A DNA stretch of 60,926 nt from Albidovulum inexpectatum (GTDB lineage: Bacteria > Pseudomonadota > Alphaproteobacteria > Rhodobacterales > Rhodobacteraceae): contig NZ_PRDS01000012.1 in assembly GCF_002927635.1 (NCBI RefSeq), forward strand, positions 1 through 60,926, written 5' to 3'. Position 1 is the first letter of the stretch. Every line of letters begins with the position of its first letter. The notes under the pieces are model-generated. The model worked only from the letters and a program-made list of their open reading frames with translations. It ran no database searches and was not told the origin of the DNA. Shown piece by piece: positions 1-9,718 of this stretch. Position numbers and translations under genes: made by a program.

Positions 1-137
1 GAAGGCCACGCTCAGAGGCCTGACACACGTCCGATCGAAGACCCTGCCGAGACCTCAAGAAACGCTTGCCAAACAGGAGGCATCCACACACGTCATGGCA
101 TACAAGATGCCGTTGGTGGGGGCATCCACCGCATCAG

Positions 138-377
138 TTCACCATCCGCGCCGTCACAATGATCCCCGGCGCGGGCGAGTTCGTCTACGCCACCGAGCCG
201 CTGATGCGCGTGGAGGGTGCAAAGACCACGCCCGAGAACGTGCACGCCGAGACCGACAGGGGCGACTTCCTAGTTTCGCTCGACCGACTCGAGACGATGG
301 CGCCGGCAGTTCAGAGCGTGTCGCTGATGGTGAGCTGGTTCGGCGACGCGCGGCTCAGGCGCTCAGCCGGCGCCTGA
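138..377 (+). pseudogene. Remnant of a GTA baseplate/host-specificity protein (GTA TIM-barrel-like 'megatron')
   Basis: An open frame encodes about 74 residues that read like an internal stretch of the very large Rhodobacterales gene transfer agent host-specificity protein: an IPGAGEFVYAT block, then PENVH, then SLDRLE, then SVSLMVSWFG. The family protein usually exceeds 1,000 residues, so only a few percent is present. Upstream in the same frame the residues do not resemble the family and a stop lies at 21-23. Downstream the match ends at WFGDARLR and the frame stops six codons later. The last bases overlap the 3' end of the opposed RND pump gene. No other GTA gene is in the window. The family assignment rests on remembered motif blocks; that it is a non-functional fragment is an inference from length and context. 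Confidence 0.55.
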
Positions 378-3300
378 ACCAGCGATTCCAGAAACGCGGG
401 CGGCCCGGTTCCGCGGGTGCATCGCGCGAAGTCAGCATCAGCAGCGATGGTGTGACGACCAGTGTCAGCACCGTCGCAAAGGCCAAACCGAAGACGATCG
501 CCGAGGAGAGGGAAATCCACCATTGCGTGGACGGCGCGCCATAGGTCGTTTCGTGCGAGAGCAGCTCGAGGTTGACGCCAAAGGCAATCGGCAGCACGCC
601 CAGGATCGCGGTGATCGCCGTCAATAGGACCGGCCGCGCGCGTTCGTGGCAGGTCTGCAGGATCGCGTCGACCTTGTTCATCCCTTCGCGTCGCAACGTG
701 TCAAAGGTGTCGATCAACACGATGTTGTTGTTCACCACCACACCGGCCAGGGCAATGATCCCGATGCCGGTCATGACGATGCCGAATGGCTGCCCCATGA
801 TCATGAGTCCCAGCAGGACGCCGATCGTGGACATGATGACCGCCGAAAAGATCAGCCCGACCGAAATGAACCGGTTGAACTGGGCCAGCAGCACGATGAA
901 GATCAGGAACAACGCCGCAAGGAATGCCTTGCTGAGGAAGGCACCGGCCTCGGCCTGCTCCTCGTCCTCGCCGGCCAGCTCCCAGCGTATGCCGTTCGAT
1001 TCGAGGTCCATCGCATTCAGCATCTCGACGACACTCTTGCGAACCGGGTCGGTCTGAACGCCCTCGCGCACGTTGGCCTGCACCGTGACCGTGCGCCGCC
1101 CGTCGATCCGCGTCAGGGTTCCGACAGCTTGCACGGGCTCGCGCTTGACGAAATTTGCGATCGGCACGGGGCCCTGGGCCGTCTCGACACGCAGTTGATC
1201 CAGCATTGCAATGGTACGCTGATCGGGGGGCAGGCGAAGCACGATGTCCACCGCGTCATCCGTGCCTTCGGGACGGTAGTCGGACAGCTTCAGCCCGTTC
1301 GTCACCAGCTGGACCACGGCGCCAACCGCACCGGGCGATACGCCGAACCGCGCCGCGGCCGCCCGATCCACCCGAATCTGCCAGTCGATGCCGGGCGGCG
1401 GCAAGCCGTTGTCGATATCCAGAATGTCCGGGTTCTTCGCAAGCTCGTCTGCGACCTGCGCCGCAACTTCGTTCAGGCCTTCGGGATTGTCTGCCGACAG
1501 GCGGATCTGGATCGCCTTGCCCGTGGGCGGGCCGGCCTGGGGCACGGACACCTCGACCTCGACGCCGGGTATCCCCTGCATCGCCGTGCGCAGGTCGGCC
1601 AGGATTTCGCTTGCCTTCTTGCGTTCGCGCCAATCGACGAATTCGTACTGGATCACGCCCACGACATCGGCTGCGACATCCGCGCCGGGCCCGCCGCCGG
1701 TTCCCGCGCGGGTATAGACCGTCTTGATGCCGGGCCAGCCCAGGATTCGCTCTTCGGCCATCCGGGTCAGCATGTCCTTTTCTTCGATCGACAGGTTGCC
1801 CCGGGCATGGACGTACAACAGCCCGTATTCAGGCTCGACATCGGGGAAGAACTCGACCCCCTTGCCGAATTTTCCATAGGCATAGGGCACGGCGATCAGC
1901 GCGGCGAGGGCGGCGAAGGTCACGATCCACGGATGCCGGATCGCGCGGGCCACAAAGCGCATGTACAGGTTGTCGCGCCCGCGGTCCTCCTCCACCACCG
2001 GACGGGCGATCAGCGCGCCGATCGTGGGCGCGAAGAACAGCGCATAGATCAGCGAGGCCGACAGCGTGGCGATCAGCGTGATCGGCATGAATTTCATGAA
2101 TTCGCCCACGACGCCCGGCCAGAACAGCAGCGGGGAGAAAGCCGCGACCCGCGTTGCCGTCGCCGCGATGACCGGACCGGTCATCTTGTGAGAGGCCAGC
2201 GCGAAGGCCTGCCGCTTGTCCATTCCTTCGGACATGCGGCGTTCGGCATATTCGGTCACGATGATGGCATCGTCCACCAGCATACCGACGGCCAGGATCA
2301 GGCTGAACAGAACGACGATGTTGACCGTAAGCCCGGCCAGTTGCAGCGCAAGAATGCCCATCAGGAAGGATGCCGGGATGGCCAGGCCGATCAGCAGCGA
2401 GGCCCGCCCCGACAACGAATACAGGATCACCACGAAGACCAGGATCACCGCCGTCAGGACCGAGTTCTGAAGATCGGCCAGAAGCTGACGGATTGTGTCG
2501 GACTTGTCCTGGCTGAAGGTGACGACCGTGCCCTCGGGCAGGTTTTCCGCGAATCGCTCTGTCACGGCCTTCACGGCATCGACCGTCTCGATCAGGTTGG
2601 CCCCGACACGCTTCGACACTTCGATGGCGATTGCGGGGGCGCCGTTCAGGCGCGTGACGGTCTCGGCGTCCTTGTAGGTCTGCCGCACCGCGGCCAGATC
2701 GCGTGCCCGTACCACGGCCGTGCCATTCGACAGAACCGGCAGGTTCGCGATGTCTTCGACGGTTTCGATCAGGCTTGGAACCTTGATGGCATAGCGCCCC
2801 TGATCGCCCTCGAGCGCACCGGCAGCGATCAGCTGGTTGTTCGCCGCCACGCCCGCCGCCAGCGCATCCAGCCGCAGACCATAGGACGTCAGCTTTGCGG
2901 GATCGATGATGACCTCGACCAGATCATCGCGCACGCCTTGCAGATTGGCGTCAAGAACACCCGGGATTTCCTCGATCCGGTCGCGCAATTCGCGCCCCGC
3001 GCGCGCCAGGACGCGCTCGGGCACGTTCCCCGAAAGGGTGATGACCAGAACCGGAAATTCCGAGATGTTGACCTCGTTCACGCTGGGCTCGTCAGCGCCC
3101 GAGGGCAGTTCGCGCTTGGCCTCGTCCACCTTCGAGCGGACATCGTCAAGCGCCTTGTTCAGATCCGATCCCGCCTGGAACTCGAGAATGACGTTTCCGC
3201 CCCCCTCATAGGCGGTCGCCGTCATTTCCTTGATGCCCGCAATGGTTTTCAGCCTGGTTTCCATGGGGCGCAGCAGCAGGCGCTCGGAATCCTCGGGCGA

Positions 3301-3462
3301 GATGCCCTGATAGCCAAGGCTGACATAGATGATCGGGATCTGGATGTCCGGCTCGGCCTCCTTGGGGATGGTCATGTAGGCTTGGGCGCCCGCAATCATC
3401 AGGAAGACAAGGACGGAAATCGTCAGGCGCGCATTGCGGATGCAGGTTTCGACCAGACCCAT
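355..3462 (-). CDS. RND multidrug efflux transporter permease (HAE-1/AcrB-like)
   Basis: Inner-membrane proton/drug antiporter of the resistance-nodulation-division family, about 1,035 residues, the normal length. It starts with the usual cytoplasmic segment and TM1 followed by a long periplasmic porter domain; the second half repeats this plan. TM4 carries the Asp-Asp proton-relay pair (GMLVDDAIIV, residues about 397-398). The start chosen is MGLVET at 3462, four bases past the stop of the adaptor gene, because the longer frame only adds residues read through the adaptor's end. It forms a two-gene operon with the adaptor. No outer-membrane factor gene lies nearby, so a TolC-like protein encoded elsewhere is probably used. 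The substrate cannot be inferred. The 3' end overlaps the GTA remnant. Confidence 0.93.
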   Translation of the reverse strand: MGLVETCIRNARLTISVLVFLMIAGAQAYMTIPKEAEPDIQIPIIYVSLGYQGISPEDSERLLLRPMETRLKTIAGIKEMTATAYEGGGNVILEFQAGSDLNKALDDVRSKVDEAKRELPSGADEPSVNEVNISEFPVLVITLSGNVPERVLARAGRELRDRIEEIPGVLDANLQGVRDDLVEVIIDPAKLTSYGLRLDALAAGVAANNQLIAAGALEGDQGRYAIKVPSLIETVEDIANLPVLSNGTAVVRARDLAAVRQTYKDAETVTRLNGAPAIAIEVSKRVGANLIETVDAVKAVTERFAENLPEGTVVTFSQDKSDTIRQLLADLQNSVLTAVILVFVVILYSLSGRASLLIGLAIPASFLMGILALQLAGLTVNIVVLFSLILAVGMLVDDAIIVTEYAERRMSEGMDKRQAFALASHKMTGPVIAATATRVAAFSPLLFWPGVVGEFMKFMPITLIATLSASLIYALFFAPTIGALIARPVVEEDRGRDNLYMRFVARAIRHPWIVTFAALAALIAVPYAYGKFGKGVEFFPDVEPEYGLLYVHARGNLSIEEKDMLTRMAEERILGWPGIKTVYTRAGTGGGPGADVAADVVGVIQYEFVDWRERKKASEILADLRTAMQGIPGVEVEVSVPQAGPPTGKAIQIRLSADNPEGLNEVAAQVADELAKNPDILDIDNGLPPPGIDWQIRVDRAAAARFGVSPGAVGAVVQLVTNGLKLSDYRPEGTDDAVDIVLRLPPDQRTIAMLDQLRVETAQGPVPIANFVKREPVQAVGTLTRIDGRRTVTVQANVREGVQTDPVRKSVVEMLNAMDLESNGIRWELAGEDEEQAEAGAFLSKAFLAALFLIFIVLLAQFNRFISVGLIFSAVIMSTIGVLLGLMIMGQPFGIVMTGIGIIALAGVVVNNNIVLIDTFDTLRREGMNKVDAILQTCHERARPVLLTAITAILGVLPIAFGVNLELLSHETTYGAPSTQWWISLSSAIVFGLAFATVLTLVVTPSLLMLTSRDAPAEPGRPRFWNRWFRRRLSA

Positions 3463-3466
3463 GTGC

Positions 3467-4612
3467 TCAGTTCCCGCTGATTTGCGCGGCGACATCGCTT
3501 ACGGCGACACGCTCGCCATCCCGGACAAGGTCCTGGCCAAGGACGATGATCCTGACATCCTCGGGGACGCCAGCCAGCACCAGGCCGCGCGGTGTGTCAT
3601 CAATCAGCTCGACCGGTGCAAAGCGCGCAATGTTGTCCTCGCCCACGACGCGCAGTCCCAGTTCTCCATCGTCCGACAATGTTATGACGGATCTGGGCAC
3701 GACAACCGCGCGGACCGGAGCGGTGAACAACGAAATCTCGGCCGTCATGCCCGACGGCACTTTGCCGCCGGTATTCGGCAGGCTGACCTCGACGGGGTAG
3801 GTGCGGGTCTGGGGCGAGGCCTCGCGCGCCACATGGCGCACAACGCCTTCGGCACGCAGGCCGTTGACCAGCCGCACTTCGGCCTTGTCGCCGATCCGAA
3901 CGTGCCCGACCTCGATCTCGCTGATTTCACCCAGAACGATGATCGGGTCCAGCGAAAGGATGCGCGCGACCGGCGTTCCGGCCTGGATCCATTCGCCTTG
4001 CTCGACCTCGACCGAGTCGACGAAGCCTTCGAATGGCGCGACCACATTCAGGCGGTCGGCAGCGGCTTCTGCCTGAACCAGAGCGGCCTCGGCGGCGGCG
4101 GCATCGGCGCGGGCGCGGATCAGTTGCAGCTCTGACCCCGTGCCGGATTTGAACAGGGATTCGGCGATCTGCAATTCCTGCTGCCGCTGGGCCAGTGTGG
4201 CGCGTGCGGTTTCGACCGCGGCCAGCACCTCGGGGCCCTCGATCGACAGGACGACTTCGCCTGCGGAAACCATGCTGCCTTTCTCGACTTTCAGGCTGGC
4301 GATCACGCCGCTTGCGCGCGCCGCCAGAACGGCATTCTTGTCCGCCTCTGTCAGGCCCGAGACGCGAATGCGGCGGGCATGCTCGACGAATTCCGGGGCA
4401 ATCACCCCGACCGTCCGCAATGGCTGGTCTGTGGCCGCCTTGGATTCCACCGGCTGTTCTCCCGGCGCGGGCTGGGCGGCATGGGCCTCTTCGCTGCCTA
4501 CCGAGCTGAACTTGCCGGTCACCACCCAGACCGCCGCAGAGATCAGAACGATGATGGCCGCAATCCTGTGACCCCTGATACGAAAAGCCATGGCGAAGTT
4601 CCTGTTCTGCAA
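3467..4612 (-). CDS. Efflux RND transporter periplasmic adaptor subunit (HlyD/AcrA-like MFP)
   Basis: Membrane fusion protein that bridges the RND pump to an outer-membrane channel. The N-terminus has one hydrophobic segment (IAAIIVLISAAVWVV) that can serve as membrane anchor or signal. A first lipoyl half (VSAGEVVLSIEGPEVLAAV) is followed by a helical hairpin with heptad character (residues about 130-190), the second lipoyl half (FEGFVDSVEVEQGEWI) and beta-barrel domains. At 381 residues it is of normal size. Two starts are possible: 4612 (MQNRNFA) or 4591 (MAFRIRG). It is the first gene of the operon and the pump follows after four bases. Upstream, 4613-4818 holds no gene and presumably the promoter. 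Confidence 0.9.
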   Translation of the reverse strand: MQNRNFAMAFRIRGHRIAAIIVLISAAVWVVTGKFSSVGSEEAHAAQPAPGEQPVESKAATDQPLRTVGVIAPEFVEHARRIRVSGLTEADKNAVLAARASGVIASLKVEKGSMVSAGEVVLSIEGPEVLAAVETARATLAQRQQELQIAESLFKSGTGSELQLIRARADAAAAEAALVQAEAAADRLNVVAPFEGFVDSVEVEQGEWIQAGTPVARILSLDPIIVLGEISEIEVGHVRIGDKAEVRLVNGLRAEGVVRHVAREASPQTRTYPVEVSLPNTGGKVPSGMTAEISLFTAPVRAVVVPRSVITLSDDGELGLRVVGEDNIARFAPVELIDDTPRGLVLAGVPEDVRIIVLGQDLVRDGERVAVSDVAAQISGN

Positions 4613-4818
4613 TTGCGGCGGTTTCGGCCCGAAGCCGCCATCCTGCGCGCGCTCAAACCAGATCGTTCGTAATATCTGCGGCGTGAACCGTAAAGTTCAA
4701 TCCCGCGCGCAAGAATACCCGACGCGCGGAATGTTCGGCACGCTCAGCCGCACCAGGCAATCACCATGACGCGCCCGACCGGCCAGAGAATACAGGATTC
4801 ACGCCGGAATGGCGATTT

Positions 4819-5721
4819 TCACCCGCGCCGCGCAAGGTCCGGGTCGGACAGGACGCGGATCAGGTATCTGCCATATTGGGTCTTCAGATAGGGCTTTGCC
4901 AGATCTTCAAGCTGTGCCGCGTCGATCCATCCGTTGAGAAAGGCGATCTCTTCGGGGCAGCCGATCTTCAGATTCTGGCGCTCTTCGATCGTGCGGATGA
5001 ACTCGGCCGCTTCCAACAGGCTTTCATGCGTGCCCGTGTCCAGCCATGCAAATCCGCGCCCCAGCGTTTCCACATGCAGCTTGCCTTCGGCGTTGTAGAG
5101 GTTGAGAAGGTCGGTGATCTCCAGCTCGCCGCGCGCCGATGGGCGGATCGAGCGTGCCCGCTCGGGCGCGGAAGCATCAAGGAAATAGAGGCCGGTGACG
5201 GCATAACTGCTCTTGGGGTGTTCGGGTTTTTCGACGATCGACAGCACCCGGCCCGCGTCGTCGAATTCGACGACGCCATAGCGTTCGGGGTCCGACACGT
5301 GGTAACCAAATACCGTGCCCCCGTCGACGCGCAAGTCGGCCGATTTCAGCTTTGCCGACAGGCCTTCCCCGAAAAAGACGTTGTCGCCGAGCACCATCGC
5401 CGATGGGCTGCCCGCCAGGAACTCCTCGGCCAGCAGATAGGCCTGAGCCAAACCGTCGGGCGAGGGCTGTTCGATATAGTCGAATCGCATTCCCCATTTC
5501 GACCCGTCACCAAGCAGAGCGCGGAACTGCGGCAGATCTCGGGGGGTCGAGATGATCGCAACCTCGCGGATCTGGGCCAGCATCAGGGCCGAGAGAGGGT
5601 AGTAGATCATCGGCTTGTCATAGAGCGGCAGCATCTGCTTCGAGACCGCATGCGTGATGGGATAAAGACGCGTCCCCGACCCACCGGCCAGAATGATGCC
5701 CTTGCGGTTCGTCTTGGTCAT
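4819..5721 (-). CDS. rmlA: Glucose-1-phosphate thymidylyltransferase
   Basis: Makes dTDP-glucose from dTTP and glucose-1-phosphate, the first step of the dTDP-L-rhamnose pathway. The N-terminal nucleotide-binding signature [11 protein letters not shown] followed by [16 protein letters not shown] is intact, as are the VLGDNVFFG and [17 protein letters not shown] blocks. At 300 residues it has the typical length for RmlA. It is the last gene of the rmlC-rmlB-rmlD-rmlA operon; its ATG overlaps the rmlD stop by four bases, which suggests translational coupling. RmlA is usually inhibited by dTDP-rhamnose; this is family knowledge, not visible here. Confidence 0.96.
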   Translation of the reverse strand: MTKTNRKGIILAGGSGTRLYPITHAVSKQMLPLYDKPMIYYPLSALMLAQIREVAIISTPRDLPQFRALLGDGSKWGMRFDYIEQPSPDGLAQAYLLAEEFLAGSPSAMVLGDNVFFGEGLSAKLKSADLRVDGGTVFGYHVSDPERYGVVEFDDAGRVLSIVEKPEHPKSSYAVTGLYFLDASAPERARSIRPSARGELEITDLLNLYNAEGKLHVETLGRGFAWLDTGTHESLLEAAEFIRTIEERQNLKIGCPEEIAFLNGWIDAAQLEDLAKPYLKTQYGRYLIRVLSDPDLARRG

Positions 5722-6590
5722 TGGTCTGCCTCGATTTCCTCGATCACTTCGGCAAGGCTCTGGCGCCAGTCAGGCTGAGCAATGCCATAGGTCTGATGGA
5801 TCTTCGTGCAATCCAGCACCGAATTGGCGGGCCTGCGCGCCGGCGTGGGATAATCCGACGTCGTAATCCTGCGTACGCGCGGTGGATGTGCGATCCGGCG
5901 GGAAGCCGCGAAGATGGCTTCGGCAAAATCCGCCCAGGTCACGGCGGGCGCGCCGGCGAAATGATAGATGCCGGGAACCCCTTTGCCCTTTTCAAACGCG
6001 GCTGCGATCGTCCAGATGGCATCGGCAATATTCGCCGCGGCGGTCGGGCCGCCTCGCTGGTCGGCGACGATGGACAGTTCCTCTCGTTCCGCCCCAAGCC
6101 GCAGCATGGTCTTCACGAAATTGCGCCCATGGGCCGAAAAGACCCATGCTGTGCGCAAGATGACCGAAGTCCCCCCGGCGTCGAGCACTGCCTGCTCGCC
6201 TTCAAGCTTGGTCCGCCCATAAACGCCAAGGGGACCGGTTGAGTCGTCTTCGCGCCACGCCAGGTTGCCCGATCCGTCAAAGACGTAGTCGGTCGAGACG
6301 TGAATGAATGGCAGGCCGCGCGCCGCCGCCGCGCGTGCCATGGCCCCCGGCGATTGGGCGTTGACGCGGCGTGCCAGCTCGGGTTCGCTTTCTGCCTGGT
6401 CCACGGCCGTATATGCCGCGGCATTGATGACGATGTCGGCATCCGTCTCGGTTACCGCCCTTGCGCAGGCGTCGGGGTGGGCCAGATCCACGGCATCGCG
6501 CCCAAGCGCGACCAGATTGGCCCCCTCGGGCGCGCGCCGGACAAGCTCGATGGCCAGCTGCCCGGTCCGTCCGAAGATAAGCGCTTTCAT
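5718..6590 (-). CDS. rmlD: dTDP-4-dehydrorhamnose reductase
   Basis: Last enzyme of dTDP-L-rhamnose synthesis; reduces dTDP-4-keto-rhamnose with NAD(P)H. A Rossmann glycine motif (FGRTGQLA) opens the protein. STDYVFDG and the catalytic YGRTK (Tyr-x3-Lys) are present, followed by the RmlD-typical [18 protein letters not shown] block. The start is ATG at 6590 (MKALIFG), which overlaps the rmlB stop by four bases; the open frame extends 19 codons further but into rmlB. About 290 residues, as usual. Confidence 0.95.
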   Translation of the reverse strand: MKALIFGRTGQLAIELVRRAPEGANLVALGRDAVDLAHPDACARAVTETDADIVINAAAYTAVDQAESEPELARRVNAQSPGAMARAAAARGLPFIHVSTDYVFDGSGNLAWREDDSTGPLGVYGRTKLEGEQAVLDAGGTSVILRTAWVFSAHGRNFVKTMLRLGAEREELSIVADQRGGPTAAANIADAIWTIAAAFEKGKGVPGIYHFAGAPAVTWADFAEAIFAASRRIAHPPRVRRITTSDYPTPARRPANSVLDCTKIHQTYGIAQPDWRQSLAEVIEEIEADQ

Positions 6591-7624
6591 CCGGTTCCCA
6601 GCCTCCGGCCAACGCCCTCGCGGTTCAGAAGCGGACGCCACCACCATTCATTGTCGAGGTACCATTGGACGGTGCGTTCCAGGCCTTCGTCCAGCGTGAC
6701 CGAGGGCCGCCAGCCCAGCTCCTCGCGGATGCGGGTCGGGTCGATCGCATAGCGCCGATCGTGACCGGGGCGGTCGGGGACGAATGTAATCAGACGGTCA
6801 TGCGGCGCGGCCTCGGGCCGTTTGTTGTCCAGGATCGCGCAGATTCGGCGCACAAGGTCCAGGTTCGTGGCCTCGTTTTCTCCGCCGATATTGTAGCTGC
6901 GCCCGACAGGGCCCTTTTCCAGAACCAGCATCAGCGCTTCGGCGTGATCCTCGACATACAGCCAGTCGCGGACATTGCCGCCATCGCCATAGACGGGGAT
7001 CGGCTCTCCGGCCAGCGCCTTGAGGATCACCACCGGGATCAGTTTCTCGGGGAAATGATACGGGCCGTAATTGTTCGAGCAGTTCGTCAGCAGGACCGGC
7101 AGGCCATAGGTTTCGTGCCAGGCCCGCACCAGGTGGTCGGAAGACGCCTTCGAGGCCGAATAGGGGGAACGCGGATCATAGGGCGTCGTTTCGGTGAACT
7201 TGCCGGTGGGGCCGAGCGAGCCGAAGACCTCGTCGGTCGAGATGTGGTGGAAGCGGAAGTCCGCGGGCTTGCCGCGGCCGGACCAATAGGCCCGCGCGGC
7301 CTCGAGCAACGTATAGGTGCCAATGATATTGGTCTGGATGAAGGCCGCAGGCCCGTCGATCGAACGGTCCACATGGCTTTCCGCCGCCAGGTGCATGATC
7401 GCGTCGGGCTGGTGCCGGGCCAGAATGCGATCCATGGCGTCGCGGTCGCAGATATCCGCCTGTTCGAAGGCATATCCGGGTTCATCCGCGACTTCGGCGA
7501 CGTTGGTCAATGACCCGGCATAGGTCAACTTGTCGACATTTACGACCTGGTGGCCGGCACGGATCGCTCGCCGCACCACGGCCGAGCCGATGAAGCCCGC
7601 ACCACCGGTTACCAGAAGTTTCAT
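6587..7624 (-). CDS. rmlB: dTDP-glucose 4,6-dehydratase
   Basis: Second enzyme of the rhamnose pathway; converts dTDP-glucose to dTDP-4-keto-6-deoxyglucose using bound NAD. It has the extended SDR fold: [12 protein letters not shown] at the N-terminus, [12 protein letters not shown], the [10 protein letters not shown] catalytic Asp-Glu region and [10 protein letters not shown] carrying Tyr-x3-Lys. At 345 residues it has the family length. It begins three bases after rmlC and overlaps rmlD by four bases, so the four genes form a single transcription unit. Confidence 0.96.
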   Translation of the reverse strand: MKLLVTGGAGFIGSAVVRRAIRAGHQVVNVDKLTYAGSLTNVAEVADEPGYAFEQADICDRDAMDRILARHQPDAIMHLAAESHVDRSIDGPAAFIQTNIIGTYTLLEAARAYWSGRGKPADFRFHHISTDEVFGSLGPTGKFTETTPYDPRSPYSASKASSDHLVRAWHETYGLPVLLTNCSNNYGPYHFPEKLIPVVILKALAGEPIPVYGDGGNVRDWLYVEDHAEALMLVLEKGPVGRSYNIGGENEATNLDLVRRICAILDNKRPEAAPHDRLITFVPDRPGHDRRYAIDPTRIREELGWRPSVTLDEGLERTVQWYLDNEWWWRPLLNREGVGRRLGTG

Positions 7625-7627
7625 GTA

Positions 7628-8191
7628 TCAGCCCTCATACCGAAACGGGGATTGGAAATCGCGCAGAAGGGGGGCGCTTGCGTCCTTGTCCGACAGGATG
7701 GCCGTTGACGGATCGATGCCCCAGTCGATACCGATATCCGGGTCGTCGAAGCGAACGGCGCCGTCGCATTCGGCCGAGTAATAGTCCGAACACTTGTAGA
7801 GCAACTCGCTGTGCGGCTCGCGCGTGACGAAGCCGTGCAGGAAACCCGCGGGGATGAACAGCTGGCGCCCGTTTTCGGCCGACAGTTCCACGCCCACCCA
7901 ATGGCCATAGGTGGGCGAGCCTGTGCGAATATCAACGGCGACGTCGAAGACCCGGCCGCGCCCGCAACGCACCAGCTTGGCCTGCGCATGGGGCGGGGCC
8001 TGGAAGTGCAGGCCGCGCACGGTTCCCGCCTGAGCCGAATAGGAGTGGTTGTCCTGAACAAAGTCGATGTCGATGCCGGCACTTGCCAGCGTGCGCCGGT
8101 TCCATACCTCGCTGAACCATCCGCGCGCGTCGGTGAAGCGTCTTGGAGTCAGTATCAGCACACCCGGCAGGGATGTTTCCTCGATTTGCAT
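7628..8191 (-). CDS. rmlC: dTDP-4-dehydrorhamnose 3,5-epimerase
   Basis: Third enzyme of the rhamnose pathway, a cupin-fold dimeric epimerase. Typical blocks are FTDARGWFSE near the N-terminus, RGLHFQ containing the catalytic His, VFDVAVDIR and FIPAGFLHGF. The start is ATG at 8191 (MQIEETSLPG); the open frame continues 26 codons upstream without family similarity. About 187 residues, normal. First gene of the minus-strand rml operon, divergent from the large glycan operon that starts at 8744. Confidence 0.95.
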   Translation of the reverse strand: MQIEETSLPGVLILTPRRFTDARGWFSEVWNRRTLASAGIDIDFVQDNHSYSAQAGTVRGLHFQAPPHAQAKLVRCGRGRVFDVAVDIRTGSPTYGHWVGVELSAENGRQLFIPAGFLHGFVTREPHSELLYKCSDYYSAECDGAVRFDDPDIGIDWGIDPSTAILSDKDASAPLLRDFQSPFRYEG

Positions 8192-8743
8192 GGTGGCACC
8201 CCAGATGTTTGATCGGCGCGGACCATAGTCATGTCCGCCTCGAAGGTGAAGCCCCGATTTCAAGATCAACCGATGGGATGAGCATGCACGCTCAAGGCTT
8301 GTGGCGCTTTGAACTTCATCCCCCGTCGGCGGGCAACTCTTCCTTCGCGCCCGGGAAAAACCGTGCTATTCATTGGATGATATCATTTTGATCATGTCCG
8401 TCGGTCTTGTCCGCGGACCATTTTTGGAAACGGCATCAAGGCCGGATTTTGCAATCGCCCGGAAGGGCAGGGATGTGGTTTGGCGTGAGAATTTCTGCAA
8501 GCAGCCATGCATGCCGAAACCTGAGATTGGTGTTGCAGCAATCTGGCGCGGCCCGGGTGTTCGCGGGCGCACGCCGATCTGCATCGCTTTCCCTTTGCGT
8601 CAGCCGGTATCGCGACCAATTCGGTCGGCGCATGGGGACTGACGCAAGCTCGATGGCAATTTCACGGGTCGGGGCGAAATGTCTCGACTGCCATGCGCCG
8701 CCGGGCAAGACTGAAGCCCGGGTGTCAAGGGGTGGAGCGTAGC
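8192..8743. promoter_or_regulatory. Divergent intergenic region between rmlC and the glycan operon
   Basis: About 550 bases with no convincing gene in either direction; the open frames here lack family features. It must hold the promoters for the rml operon and for the nine-gene glycan operon. A local A+T-rich patch at 8366-8396 contains a perfect 10-base palindrome (ATGATATCAT, 8377-8386) next to a TGATCA hexamer, a possible operator. A GGGGTGGAG-like ribosome binding site precedes the ATG at 8744. No clear -35/-10 pair could be assigned. Confidence 0.4.
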
Positions 8744-9718
8744 ATGAGTGTGATGTCCAAGCGTATCCTTGTGACGGGCGGCGCAGGGTTTCTGGGCTCG
8801 CATCTGTGCGAGCGGCTTTTGCAGCAAGGCCACGAAGTCCTGTGCGTGGACAATTATTTCACGGGACGCCGGGCCAATGTCGCGCACCTTCTGGCCAATC
8901 CGCGCTTCGAGACCATGCGCCACGACGTCACCTTCCCGCTTTATGTCGAGGTGGACGAGATCTACAACCTTGCCTGCCCGGCGAGCCCCGTCCACTATCA
9001 GCACGATCCCGTGCAGACGACCAAGACCAGCGTCCATGGCGCGATCAACATGCTGGGGCTTGCCAAGCGCCTGCGCGCCAGGATCCTTCAGGCATCGACA
9101 TCCGAGGTCTATGGCGACCCGCAGGTGCATCCCCAGACCGAGGAATACTGGGGGCATGTCAACCCGATCGGCTACCGGTCGTGCTATGACGAAGGCAAGC
9201 GCTGCGCCGAGACGTTGTTCTTTGACTATCACCGCCAGCACGGCCTGCGCATCAAGGTGGCGCGGATCTTCAACACCTATGGCCCGCGCATGCATCCCAG
9301 CGACGGCCGCGTCGTGTCGAATTTCGTCATGCAGGCACTGAATGATCGACCGATCACGTTGTACGGCGACGGCAGCCAGACGCGCTCGTTCTGTTATGTC
9401 TCGGACATGGTGGATGGCCTGATCCGGTTGATGAACACGCCCGACGAGGTGACGGGCCCCGTCAATCTTGGAAACCCGGTCGAAATGTCGATACGCGAGC
9501 TGGCGGAAACCGTCATTGCGCTGACCGGCTCTCGCTCGGAAATCGTACACGAGCGCCTGCCCTGGGACGATCCGGTCCAGCGCAAGCCGGATATCACGCT
9601 GGCGCGCAAGTTGCTGGACTGGCAGCCGCATGTCCCGCTGCGCGAGGGACTGGTTGCCACGATCGAGTATTTCCGCGATCTGCAGGACCGCGTGGCTGCG
9701 GATGAAGGGGTCGCATGA
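8744..9718 (+). CDS. UDP-glucuronate decarboxylase (UDP-xylose synthase)
   Basis: NAD-dependent SDR enzyme that turns UDP-glucuronate into UDP-xylose. [12 protein letters not shown] binds [23 protein letters not shown] and YDEGKRCAE (Tyr-x3-Lys) are characteristic of UXS rather than of 4-epimerases, as is [19 protein letters not shown]. About 324 residues, typical. The start at 8744 has a good ribosome binding site (GGGGTGGAG); 8753 is an alternative. First gene of the nine-gene operon, with its stop overlapping the next start. UDP-glucuronate would come from a UDP-glucose dehydrogenase that is not in the window. Confidence 0.93.
   Translation: MSVMSKRILVTGGAGFLGSHLCERLLQQGHEVLCVDNYFTGRRANVAHLLANPRFETMRHDVTFPLYVEVDEIYNLACPASPVHYQHDPVQTTKTSVHGAINMLGLAKRLRARILQASTSEVYGDPQVHPQTEEYWGHVNPIGYRSCYDEGKRCAETLFFDYHRQHGLRIKVARIFNTYGPRMHPSDGRVVSNFVMQALNDRPITLYGDGSQTRSFCYVSDMVDGLIRLMNTPDEVTGPVNLGNPVEMSIRELAETVIALTGSRSEIVHERLPWDDPVQRKPDITLARKLLDWQPHVPLREGLVATIEYFRDLQDRVAADEGVA

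Noticed and set aside
646-3480. A 944-codon open frame antisense to the RND pump
   Set aside because: High-GC shadow; the residues are rich in His, Arg, Asp and Gln with no domain, and the opposite strand encodes a complete RND protein.
4613-4818. Possible small gene between the adaptor gene and rmlA
   Set aside because: No open frame with a ribosome binding site or family similarity; it is treated as an intergenic promoter region.
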